From NCBI GenBank assembly GCA_030447945.1, contig JAUJNV010000011.1:1-34992 (forward strand): 34,992 bases of DNA, read 5' to 3'. Each line of letters opens with the position of its first letter. Position 1 is the stretch's first letter. The notes under the pieces were generated by a model. It was not told the DNA's origin and ran no database searches. It worked only from the letters and a program-made list of their open reading frames with translations. This DNA comes from Fimbriimonas sp. Its GTDB lineage: Bacteria; Armatimonadota; Fimbriimonadia; Fimbriimonadales; Fimbriimonadaceae. This document shows positions 24,066 to 31,263 of the stretch, piece after piece. Both the position numbers and the translations under genes were made by a program.

Positions 24066-24493
24066 GAGGATCATCTACCGCGTAGACGCCTCCAGACCCC
24101 GCTGATCGCCGCTGGCTTGACCGGATGGTGGAACGGCGATGAGTTCGCCGCGACTTCGAGCGAAACGGACGACCTGCTTCGCTTGTCCAATGAATTCTTC
24201 CCCGAGGTTCGAACAAAAGTTCCTGAATGGACACCGCAGCCCTCGATACAAGATGTCGAAATACCGCTCGGAAGATCTTCCCGCATGCGCCGCCGGAGCT
24301 AAGCTAAGCAGTCAGAACAGGCGCACCCAGGCGTCCGCGAGGCGAGCGCCTCTTCTGGACGTACGCCAGCAGCAAGCGTAGCGATGCGACGCGTGCCTCC
24401 TCAATCTCCTTCGGAGATCGCTTGGGGCCTTCCTCGGCAAGCTCAGAATCACCGTCCTGCGCCCTCACCGTTTTTGTACGCCCGCACCATACA
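24066..24493. other. Stretch between frame-broken genes, no gene assigned
   Basis: A 61-codon frame at 24117-24302 (MTGWWNGDEFAATSSETDDL) and a minus-strand frame ending near 24306 (EEARVASLRLLAYVQKRR, LADAWVRLF) are both plausible pieces of small proteins. Neither shows a family motif or a convincing ribosome binding site. Given the indel density nearby, the true content cannot be read. Confidence 0.35.
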
Positions 24494-25289
24494 GTGCCCG
24501 ATCTCCTCTACACCATCCTCTTCCTCGGCGACGTCGTCGGCAAGCCGGGCGGGAGGTCGTGAAAGAAGGCCTGCCCAGCCTGAAGGACACGCACCGGCCC
24601 CTCTTTACAATCGTCAACGGCGAGAACTCCGCCGGGGGCTTCGGGATCACGCCCGGACATCGCGCAGGAGATCTACAAAGCGGGCGCGGACGCGATCACG
24701 CTGGGGAACCATGCGTTCAACAAGCGGGACATTGGGCCGTATCTGGACGACGCGAGCAAGCCGATCGTGCGGCCCGCGAACTTCCCCGCGAGCGCGCCGG
24801 AAGAGGGTTCCTCATGCTGGAGCGCGAGGGCGTGCGGCTCGCGGTGGCGAACCTCTGCGGGCGCGTCGGGATGGACCCCCACTATGACGATCCGTTCGCC
24901 GCCGCCGACGGCTGGGTGGAGACGATGGACACGCCCCACCTCTTTCTCGACTTCCACGCCGAGGCGACGAGCGAGAAGATCGCGATGGGGTGGCACCTCG
25001 ACGGGCGTGCGACTGCCGTCGTCGGGACGCACACTACGTCGCCACCGCCGACGAGAGTGTGCTGCCCGGAGGCACGGCCCATATCTCCGATGTGGGGATG
25101 TGCGGGCCGCGGTTCAGCGTATTAGGAATGGATCGCGAGATCGTTTTGCGACGGTTTCGCACCGGGATGCCCGCGCGATTCGAGGTCGCGAGCGAACTGG
25201 GTGTAATCTCCGGGGTGCTGATAGGCGTCGAAAGGGATACGGGTCGCGCGCATTCCATCGAGAGGGTGCGCTTTCCGCAAGAAATGTGA
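24494..25289 (+). CDS. ymdB: YmdB-family metallophosphoesterase (frameshifted)
   Basis: YmdB proteins (TIGR00282 family) are dimetal phosphodiesterases acting on 2',3'-cyclic nucleotides; in Bacillus subtilis YmdB affects RNase Y targets. GTG at 24494 opens a start with ILFLGDVVGKPG. Frames then give FTIVNGENSAGGFGIT, AGADAITLGNHAFNKRDIGP, then RPANFPASAPEEG, VGTHTHV across a frame change near 25033, and HISDVGMCGPRFSVLGMDRE. These supply the conserved D, N, H and the terminal G-T-H-T-H metal motif. The C-terminus is clean to TGA 25287-25289; about 262 residues. Frame changes fall near 24553, 24655, 24805 and 25033. It lies 1.1 kb after rny, which fits the functional link. Confidence 0.88.
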
Positions 25290-25322
25290 TTGGGCGGTTC
25301 TAAAGACTTGGGAGGCTTGACG

Positions 25323-26375
25323 ATGAGCAGAATGTGGGTAGCAGCGCTGGCGGCGGTAGTGGCCGCGCCGGCCTTTGGACAGGCGGGGTCGATCCTTTAC
25401 GCGCCGGTGCGCTCGATTAAGGACCAGGGGATCGTCGTGAAAGGCTGGGGCAGCGGCGCACCATCTCGGAGACCGACGAGGTGCCCGCGTTCGAGGGGTC
25501 AACTCCATCCGGATCTCCACCCGAAACTACTTCCAGGGCGGGTTCCTGCGCTTTGAGAGCCTTTGGACCTTTCGCGCGAGTTTGGCGACAAAGCCAACCT
25601 CCTGCGCCGACGTTCGTGTACCGCCGAAGACCTCACCCTCGGCGGTGGCGCCCGGCGGCAAAGTCGGCGGTGGGGGCGGCGAAGCCGGACCCGACGGGGG
25701 CTCTTGGTGGCGTTAGGGGCGGAAGGGGAGGTGGTCAAGGCGGCCGGGCGGCCCCGGCGGCCCCGGAGGAACCCCGCCCGGCCAAGGACTAGGCGGTGCG
25801 ACCTCTGGGTTGGGCGGCACGGGATTCCCGGGCGGAGCTCTGGGCGGGCTCGGCTTCTGCTTCTATGCCCGCGATCCGCTTTCTCCGGATGATCGTGACG
25901 ACGACCGATGGCAAGAAGAGCGAGATCTACGTGCCCGTAAGCTCCACCCGCGCCGGGGAGCGAGGCTGGCGCAGCGTGGCGATTCCTCTGGCGGCGGTCG
26001 CCGGGCTCGACCGCACGAACAAGACGATCAAGGACGTCGGCTTTCGGCGAGACGCCACCAGCACGTTCTACGTCGGCGACTTGCGTGTGATCAACGACAC
26101 GACGCCCCTTCGGGGCGACATTCGGGGACCGCGCAACCCAACCTGTTCTTCGGACAGGAGTACGTCTTCAGCGCCACCGGCAACGGGGGTGCGAGCGTCC
26201 TGAGGTTCACTTGGGACTTTGACGACAGCGACGGCATCCAGGTGGATGCGGAAGGCCAGACCGTGCGGCGCAAGTTCCGCAAGGCCGGCAAGTACAAGAT
26301 CACCCTCACGGTGACCGACCAGTACGGCCTGAAGACCCCTACACGACCACCGTCGACGCTACCGTCAACCCCTAA
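25323..26375 (+). CDS. Exported protein with PKD domain (frameshifted)
   Basis: The ATG at 25323 gives a signal peptide (MSRMWVAALAAVVAAPAFGQ). Then come a jelly-roll-like segment (IKDQGIVVKGWGSG, RISTRNYFQGGFLRFES, LDLSREFGDKANLLR), a Gly/Pro-rich linker, and a second beta-domain (MIVTTTDGKKSEIYVPVSST, DVGFRRDATSTFYVGDLRVI). The C-terminus is a PKD domain: FTWDFDDSDGIQVDAEGQTV, then KFRKAGKYKITLTVTDQYGL, with the 'W-D-F-D' and 'Y-x-I-x-L-T-V-T' marks. The TAA is at 26373-26375. Frame changes fall near 25450, 25610-25800, 25830 and 26140. It is probably secreted and carbohydrate- or surface-binding. A hairpin terminator follows 15 bp after the stop. Confidence 0.65.
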
Positions 26376-26389
26376 CGAGGGGTCGGGCC

Positions 26390-26412
26390 GGGGCTGAGGC
26401 ATCCTCAGCCCC
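26390..26412 (+). terminator. Hairpin terminator after the PKD protein gene
   Basis: GGGGCTGAGG (26390-26399), loop CAT, then CCTCAGCCCC (26403-26412), followed by GTAATTT. A perfect 10-bp GC-rich stem with a short T-containing tail, 15 bp after the stop codon. Confidence 0.7.
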
Positions 26413-26462
26413 GTAATTTAGCGGGCAAAGTGGCTAATCGTGGCTTAACAGTGCCCCGGGCA

Positions 26463-26492
26463 TTGCAAACTTCCGTTCTATACGCCTACACT
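26463..26492 (+). promoter_or_regulatory. Possible sigma-70-type promoter for the sigH-luxR-cdsA operon
   Basis: TTGCAA (26463-26468) and TACACT (26487-26492) are separated by 18 bp and end about 85 bp before the likely sigH start. The match to consensus is moderate. The stretch 26413-26530 holds no other gene. Confidence 0.35.
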
Positions 26493-26576
26493 AAGGGCGC
26501 AACGGCCCACGCGCTGTTGCAAGGAACGGACAGTGGAAATCGTCGCCGACGGTACGGCCGGGAAAGATTCGGGTAC

Positions 26577-27159
26577 ATGCCCGACGAAGAGGTCGTGGGC
26601 CTCGCTCGGGGGGCACGATGCCGCCGCCGAGTTCCTCATCAGCCGCTACCGGCCCTTGGTCGAGAGCAAGGCCAAGGCGTACTACGTCATGGGTGCGGAT
26701 CGGGAAGACGTGGTGCAGGAAGGCATGATCGGCCTGTGTAAAGCGATTCGTGATTTCCAGATCGACCGACGGACGAAATTCCGCCCCTTCGCCGAGCTCT
26801 GTGTCACGCGGCAGATCATCACTGCCGTCAAGACCGCGACCCGTCAAAAGCACGTTCCCCTGAACGGCTACGTCTCCCTGCACCACACGGCACAGCCGGA
26901 GCCTGGCAACACCTCGCTCCTGGATCTCCTGCCCAACGCTCCCCGTAAGGCCAGCGAGCCGCCGGCGGGGCGTCTGCCGGAGAACCTGCAGGAAACCATG
27001 CGCGACGGCTTGAGCGAGTTGGAGCAAGGAGTGCTCCGCTGCTACCTCGCGGGGCTCACCTACCGCGAAACAAGCCGCGAGCTTGGGTGCCACACGAAAT
27101 GTATCGACAACGCACTGCAGCGTGTCAAACGAAAAATAGGACAGGTGTTGAAAAATTGA
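26577..27159 (+). CDS. SigH/Spo0H-like RNA polymerase sigma factor (one frameshift)
   Basis: From ATG 26577 (MPDEEVVGLAR) a one-base change in the G run at about 26616-26621 joins GGHDAAAEFLISRYRPLVES. The protein then reads intact: KAKAYYVMGADREDVVQEGM and IGLCKAIRDFQ (region 2), FAELCVTRQIITAVKTATRQ and KHVPLNGYVSL (a block highly typical of SigH), and region 4 helix-turn-helix LSELEQGVLRCYLAGLTYRE, TSRELGCHTKCIDNALQRVK. An alternative start is GTG 26533 in the downstream frame. In Bacillus SigH drives early sporulation and competence; here no sporulation gene is visible. The length is about 193 residues. TGA overlaps the TTG start of the luxR-like gene. Confidence 0.88.
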
Positions 27160-27671
27160 AGAACATCGTCGTCCTCGTCCGTGATGCGCTCTACCGAGAA
27201 GCGCTGGCGAGTCTCCTCTTGGGGCATGGCCTCGAGGTGGTTCCCTCGGAAGACAAGGCGGAAGCCGCCGTGGCCGATGGCGCCGGAACGACGCCCGGCG
27301 AGCTGGAGGCGCTGGCGGGGCGTCTGCCGGTCGTCTTGCTGGCGGAGACGGGCGAGCATATCAATGCGCCCGTGGAGCGCCGAGTTTCCCGCTCCGAAGG
27401 CTCCATGTCTCTCGTCGAGACGATTCGCGGCCTCGGGGGCGGCATGGTCCGCGAGTCCCGGTCCACCTACGGCGGCCTCACCCCGCGCGAGCGGGAAGTG
27501 GCCGGACTGGTGGCCCGTGGGATGTCCAACCGGACCATCGCGGGCACGCTCGGCATGCAGGAGCAGAGCGTGAAGAACCTTGTCAGCGCCATCATGAGAA
27601 AGATGCGGTGCGAGAACCGCACGCAGGTCGCGCTCCAGTTGCGCGTCGGCAGTGCGTCCGGCGAGGCGTGA
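27156..27671 (+). CDS. LuxR-type HTH regulator with degenerate receiver
   Basis: An intact 171-residue protein starting at TTG 27156, overlapping the sigH-like stop as TTGA. Residues 1-95 look like a receiver fold (MKNIVVLVRDALYREALASL, then VVLLAETGEHI) but the strand-3 phospho-acceptor Asp is not seen. Residues 108-160 are a GerE/LuxR helix-turn-helix: LTPREREVAGLVARGMSNRT, then IAGTLGMQEQSVKNLVSAIM. It should bind DNA as a dimer and may not need phosphorylation. Its TGA overlaps the GTG of cdsA as GTGA, so sigH-like, luxR-like and cdsA are coupled. A role in regulating the sigma factor or envelope lipid synthesis is inference from context. Confidence 0.88.
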   Translation: MKNIVVLVRDALYREALASLLLGHGLEVVPSEDKAEAAVADGAGTTPGELEALAGRLPVVLLAETGEHINAPVERRVSRSEGSMSLVETIRGLGGGMVRESRSTYGGLTPREREVAGLVARGMSNRTIAGTLGMQEQSVKNLVSAIMRKMRCENRTQVALQLRVGSASGEA

Positions 27672-28498
27672 GGGCGCGAGTCCTCACGGCGGCAGTTCTT
27701 ATACCTCTAGTCTTAGCGGCCATCTTGAGCGCCCCCCCGTGGCCGGTGGGGGCGCTATGCGTGATCGTCGCGTTGCTGGGCGGAAGTGAGATCGGCAAGC
27801 TGTTGAGGCAGCCTATCGCCCTTGTGGGAGTCGTCGTCCTCCCGTTGATCGTCGGCCCCGCATTCATGTTCACCAGCGGCCACGCCCACGGAAAATCTTC
27901 CTTGGGGGTGGCCCAAGACGCAACGGCGTGGTGGAGTTTTGTCGGAGTGGCGGGCGTCTTGGCCACCTATCGACTCGTCGAACGTCCGTCCTCACGAGAA
28001 AATGCGCTCGGCTTAGCCGCTGCCGGTTGGGTGGTTGGCCCCATCGCGTGCCTGCTCATTCTCCATCAACTCGGCGCGCCGCCAACCGAGGACTGGTCGT
28101 GGCGTTTCGACACCCCCATCCTCCTCGCGATCCTCCCCCTCTGGGGCGGCGACACCGCCGCCTACTTCGTCGGCCGCGCCTTCGGCAAAACGCCTTTGGC
28201 TCCGAAGATATCCCCGAAGAAGACCGTTGAAGGGGCCGTAGCAAATCTGCTGGCCTGCATCGCCGTGGCGGCCCCCTTAGGTGGGGCGATCGGCTTCCCG
28301 TGGCTTCCGTCGCTGCTGTGCGGCCTCGCGGCAGGCGTGCTGGGCCAGGCGGGCGACCTCTTCGAGAGCTGGGTGAAGCGGCGCGCGGACCTCAAGGATA
28401 GCGGCACCCTCCTCCCCGGCCACGGCGGAATCCTGGACCGTGTCGACAGCCTCCTCTTCACGGCTCCCGCCGTCGCCCTGATTCTCCTCTTCTCGTAG
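27668..28498 (+). CDS. cdsA: Phosphatidate cytidylyltransferase
   Basis: An intact 276-residue integral membrane protein. It makes CDP-diacylglycerol from phosphatidate and CTP, the branch point of phospholipid synthesis. The CDP-alcohol motif of CdsA is clear: ISPKKTVEGAVANLLAC, and KDSGTLLPGHGGILDRVDSL with LLFTAPA near the C-terminus. Several hydrophobic segments precede. The GTG at 27668 overlaps the luxR-like stop as GTGA. It ends at TAG 28496-28498, and the ABC ATPase gene begins 31 bp later with a short near-palindrome (GCGTGCGC...GCGCATGC) between. Confidence 0.95.
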   Translation: MRARVLTAAVLIPLVLAAILSAPPWPVGALCVIVALLGGSEIGKLLRQPIALVGVVVLPLIVGPAFMFTSGHAHGKSSLGVAQDATAWWSFVGVAGVLATYRLVERPSSRENALGLAAAGWVVGPIACLLILHQLGAPPTEDWSWRFDTPILLAILPLWGGDTAAYFVGRAFGKTPLAPKISPKKTVEGAVANLLACIAVAAPLGGAIGFPWLPSLLCGLAAGVLGQAGDLFESWVKRRADLKDSGTLLPGHGGILDRVDSLLFTAPAVALILLFS

Positions 28499-28529
28499 CG
28501 TGCGCGGGACGCGCATGCTACATTGCTCC

Positions 28530-29504
28530 ATGCCCGCCATCGAGACCCGCGACTTGCGCAAGACCTATGTCTCGCACAAGCGCGCGCCGGGCGTCGGCGG
28601 CGCGGTGCGCAGCCTGTTTAGCCGCGAGAAGACGGAGGTCGAGGCCGTCAAGGGCGTGAGCCTCTCGATCGAGCAGGGGGAGAAGGTCGGCTTCCTCGGC
28701 CCGAACGGGGCGGGGAAGACCACCACGCTGAAGATGCTCTCCGGCATCCTCTACCCCACCTCCGGCCACGCCAGCGTACTGGGCCACACCCCCTCGAAGC
28801 GCGAGCCGGAGATGCTGCGACGGATCTCGCTCGTCATGGGGAACAAGATGCAGCTCTGGTGGGACCTGCCCGCCTGGGACTCCTTCGTCGTGCTCAAGGA
28901 GCTGTACGAGGTGGAAGACGCCGTCTTCAAACGCCGCATCGACCACCTGATCGAGACGCTGGGGATCGGCGAGCTCGTCCACACTCAGGTGCGCAAGCTG
29001 TCGCTGGGCGAGCGCATGAAGTGCGAGCTCGTCGCCTCCCTCCTCCATGCGCCCCACGTGGTGTTCCTCGACGAGCCCACGCTCGGGCTCGACGTCGTGA
29101 GCCAGAAGGCGATCCGCGACTTCCTGATGGAGGCCCACGCCCAGGACAACCCCACGCTCCTGCTCACGAGCCACTACATGCAGGACGTGCAGGCGCTCTG
29201 CGACCGGGTGGTGGTGATCGACAAGGGCACCGTCGTCTTCGAGGGCACCCTCGACACCCTCACCGCCCGCTTCTCCGAAACGCGGCGCATCCGCCTCGTC
29301 TTCTCCGAGCCCGTCGCGGAGGCGGACGTCGCGCGCTACGGCCCGGTCGTCGAGTCCGGCGAAGCCGTCGCCGTGCTGGAGATCCCCCGCCGCGACACAG
29401 CCTCGGTCACCGCCGCCGCCCTCCAAAACCTGCCCGTCCTGGACGTCGGGATCGAAGAAGTGAGCATCGAGGAAGTCGTGCGGCAGCTTTTCGTGGCTCG
29501 TTGA
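28530..29504 (+). CDS. ABC-2-type transporter ATP-binding protein (orphan)
   Basis: An intact 324-residue ATPase from ATG 28530 (MPAIETRDLRKTYVSHKRAP). Walker A GPNGAGKTT is at residues 58-65, signature LSLGE at 157-161, Walker B VVFLDE at 177-182 and H-switch His215. The long N-terminal insert before Walker A and the NKMQLWWDLPAWDSF segment are typical of the DrrA/NatA-like ABC-2 group, which exports lipids, polysaccharides or drugs. No permease gene is adjacent, and the downstream gene is a cystathionine enzyme, so the membrane partner must be encoded elsewhere. The last codons and TGA (29502-29504) are inside an inverted-repeat element. Confidence 0.92.
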   Translation: MPAIETRDLRKTYVSHKRAPGVGGAVRSLFSREKTEVEAVKGVSLSIEQGEKVGFLGPNGAGKTTTLKMLSGILYPTSGHASVLGHTPSKREPEMLRRISLVMGNKMQLWWDLPAWDSFVVLKELYEVEDAVFKRRIDHLIETLGIGELVHTQVRKLSLGERMKCELVASLLHAPHVVFLDEPTLGLDVVSQKAIRDFLMEAHAQDNPTLLLTSHYMQDVQALCDRVVVIDKGTVVFEGTLDTLTARFSETRRIRLVFSEPVAEADVARYGPVVESGEAVAVLEIPRRDTASVTAAALQNLPVLDVGIEEVSIEEVVRQLFVAR

Positions 29505-29607
29505 TCGTTGGTCGTGATCCATGGTCCGTGGAACAAGAGCAGAGCCCCTTGCCAACATGGGCGGCCCTGCTTCCCACGGCCAACGACCGACGACCGACGA
29601 CCAATGA
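29496..29607. repeat. Inverted-repeat element with CGTTGRT word (no gene inside)
   Basis: The left arm (29496-29534) carries CTCGTTGATCGTTGGTCGTG and CCATGGTCCGTGG. The right arm (29574-29607) carries CCACGGCCAACGACCGACG, ACCGACGACC and AATGAG. It shares the 17-mer TCGTTGATCGTTGGTCG with the left arm of the four-helix-bundle element (30799-30815). The ABC ATPase TGA lies in its first word, and the next gene starts 19 bp after it. Confidence 0.85.
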
Positions 29608-29625
29608 GATACGGTACAAGACGGC

Positions 29626-30798
29626 GTGTCTGACTCCTCCAACGCTCACGGCTTCCGATTCGCCACCAAGACGCTCCACGCGGGGCAGGGGCCGCAGCCC
29701 CCGCACCGCTCGGTGTCGCCCCCCATCTACCAGTCCGCCACCTTCGGTTGGGAGGGTCTGGACGAACCGCCGGAATACCAGTACACGCGCTACGGCAACC
29801 CGACACGCCACGAGCTCCAGGAGGCGATCGCTGCGCTGGAGGACGCTCGTCACTGCCTCGCCTTCGGCAGCGGCGTGGCGGCGATCTCCGGCGCCTTCGA
29901 CCTTCTGGAGGCGGGCGACGGGCTCCTGATGGCGTCCGACATCTACGGCGGCACGTTCAACGTCGCGCAGAAGGTCCTCTCGCGGCGCGGGATCGAGGTG
30001 GGGGAGTTCGACGCGCGCGACCCCGCCTCCCTGCACGCGCTCGCGCGCCCGAACACGAAGATGGTGGTCTTCGAGAGCCCGACGAACCCCAACCTTCGCG
30101 TGCTGGACATCGGGGCCGTGACCCGCGAGGCCCGCGCCCTCGGGCTTACGACGGTGTTCGACAACACCTTCGCCTCGCCCGCCCTCCAGAACCCCCTCGC
30201 GCTCGGCGTGGACGTGGTCGTCCACTCCACCACCAAGTACATCTCCGGCCACTCGGACGTGATCGGGGGCGCGCTGCTCACGAACGACGACGAACTCTAC
30301 GCCCGGGCTAAGGAGGGCCTGAAGGTGAGCGGCCCCGTCCCCGGCCCCTTCGACTGCTGGCTCGCCCTCCGTGGCCTGCGCACCCTCGCGCTCCGCATGA
30401 AGGCGCACTGCGCGAACGCCCAAGCCGTCGCCGAGTTCCTGGAGGGCCACCCCAAGGTCGCCCGCGTCCACTACCCGGGCCTCCCGAGCCACCCCGACCA
30501 CGAGCTCGCGAAGCGCCAGATGCGCGGCTTCGGCGGCATGCTCGCCGTCGAGGTGGACGGCCCGCCCGAAGCCGCCCACCGGCTCGCCGAGCGCTCCCGC
30601 CTCTTCCGCCTCGCCGCCAGCCTCGGCGGAGTGGAGTCGCTGGTGGCCTACCCCCCGAAAATGTCCCACGCCGGCCTCACCGAAGAGCAGCGCCTGCAGC
30701 GCGGCATCCCGCCCACAATGCTGCGCCTCAGCGTCGGCATCGAGGACGCGGAGGATTTGGTGGAGGATTTGGCGGAAGCGTTGGCCGTTGATCGTTGA
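29626..30798 (+). CDS. Cystathionine gamma-synthase/lyase-type PLP enzyme
   Basis: An intact 390-residue Cys/Met metabolism PLP-dependent enzyme. The start is GTG 29626. Tyr and Arg of the active site lie in YTRYGNPTRHELQEA; the PLP-binding Lys204 is in HSTTKYISGHSD, with Asp179 in VFDNTFASP. It is cytoplasmic and acts on cystathionine or O-acylhomoserine, linking methionine and cysteine synthesis; the exact reaction (MetB, MetC, Mgl) cannot be separated from sequence. SVGIEDAEDLVEDL near the end is the family C-terminal mark. The last codons (AVDR) and the TGA (30796-30798) lie inside the 32-bp inverted repeat of the next element. Confidence 0.92.
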   Translation: MSDSSNAHGFRFATKTLHAGQGPQPPHRSVSPPIYQSATFGWEGLDEPPEYQYTRYGNPTRHELQEAIAALEDARHCLAFGSGVAAISGAFDLLEAGDGLLMASDIYGGTFNVAQKVLSRRGIEVGEFDARDPASLHALARPNTKMVVFESPTNPNLRVLDIGAVTREARALGLTTVFDNTFASPALQNPLALGVDVVVHSTTKYISGHSDVIGGALLTNDDELYARAKEGLKVSGPVPGPFDCWLALRGLRTLALRMKAHCANAQAVAEFLEGHPKVARVHYPGLPSHPDHELAKRQMRGFGGMLAVEVDGPPEAAHRLAERSRLFRLAASLGGVESLVAYPPKMSHAGLTEEQRLQRGIPPTMLRLSVGIEDAEDLVEDLAEALAVDR

Positions 30799-31239
30799 TC
30801 GTTGATCGTTGGTCGAGAAAGTTTGGAGGCGTGTAAATCCGTGACTATAAGGAGCTCAGTGTCTGGAAGCTCTCAATGGACCTTGCGGTGGAGGTATATG
30901 AAGCAACTAGAGCAATGCCTGTCGAAGAGCGGTTTGGGTTGACGGGCCAGATCAGGAGGGCGGCAACGTCGGTGCCCGCAAACATAGCCGAAGGGAGCGG
31001 ACGTCAGCACCCCGGCGACTTTGCTCAGTTCCTCTCCATCGCTATGGGAAGCCTCAAGGAACTGGAAACGCACTTACTCTTAGCGAATCGCCTCGGGATG
31101 CTCTCCGAGGTGGAGTCCCTGCTGGCCCTAGTCCAACGGGTAGGCATGATGCTGACGAAGCTCCGTCAATCCGCCCAAGCCCGAAAGAACCCGCCACGAT
31201 AACGATCAACGATCAACGATCAACGGCCAACGATCAACG
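30779..31239. mobile_element. Element with perfect 32-bp inverted repeats enclosing a four-helix-bundle gene
   Basis: The left arm 30779-30810 and the right arm 31201-31232 are exact reverse complements over 32 bp. Each contains the 7-nt word GTTGATC three times in tandem after GGCC. The interior is almost wholly the four-helix-bundle gene. The upstream gene's stop lies in the left arm, and the inner gene's TAA uses the first two bases of the right arm. Total length is about 460 bp. No target duplication is obvious. Transposon-like structure is seen; mobility is inferred. Confidence 0.75.
30837..31202 (+). CDS. Four-helix-bundle protein (S23 / 23S rRNA IVP family, TIGR02436-like)
   Basis: About 121 residues. 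The family start 'RDY..L.VW..S..LA..VY' is visible as RDYKELSVWKLSMDLAVEVY, beginning at 30840. The body reads LTGQIRRAATSVPANIAEGS, GRQHPGDFAQFLSIAMGSLK, ELETHLLLANRLGMLSEVE, then a fourth helix ending KLRQSAQARK. This is the compact four-helix fold first known from proteins encoded in 23S rRNA intervening sequences and related to Avd of diversity-generating retroelements. In this frame a TAA precedes the conserved start at 30834, and the first codon would be ATC (30837), so either ATC is used, or it is ATG with one base error; ATG 30876 would lose the conserved first helix. GGAGG lies 7 bp upstream of 30837. It is the only gene inside the inverted repeats. Confidence 0.82.
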   Translation: MRDYKELSVWKLSMDLAVEVYEATRAMPVEERFGLTGQIRRAATSVPANIAEGSGRQHPGDFAQFLSIAMGSLKELETHLLLANRLGMLSEVESLLALVQRVGMMLTKLRQSAQARKNPPR

Positions 31240-31263
31240 ACCCCCACAGGTAACCTTCCCCAA

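Noticed and set aside
24117..24302. Short plus-strand open frame (MTGWWNGDEFAAT...)
   Set aside because: No ribosome binding site, family motif or conserved context, and it is set in a stretch full of indels.
28518..29642. Long minus-strand open frame across the ABC ATPase
   Set aside because: It is a shadow of a gene with complete Walker A, signature and Walker B motifs.
30779..31239. CRISPR-like or diversity-generating retroelement signal from GTTGATC repeats and an Avd-like protein
   Set aside because: The repeats are 7 nt without spacers and are arranged as inverted arms. No cas gene, reverse transcriptase or variable-repeat pair is present.
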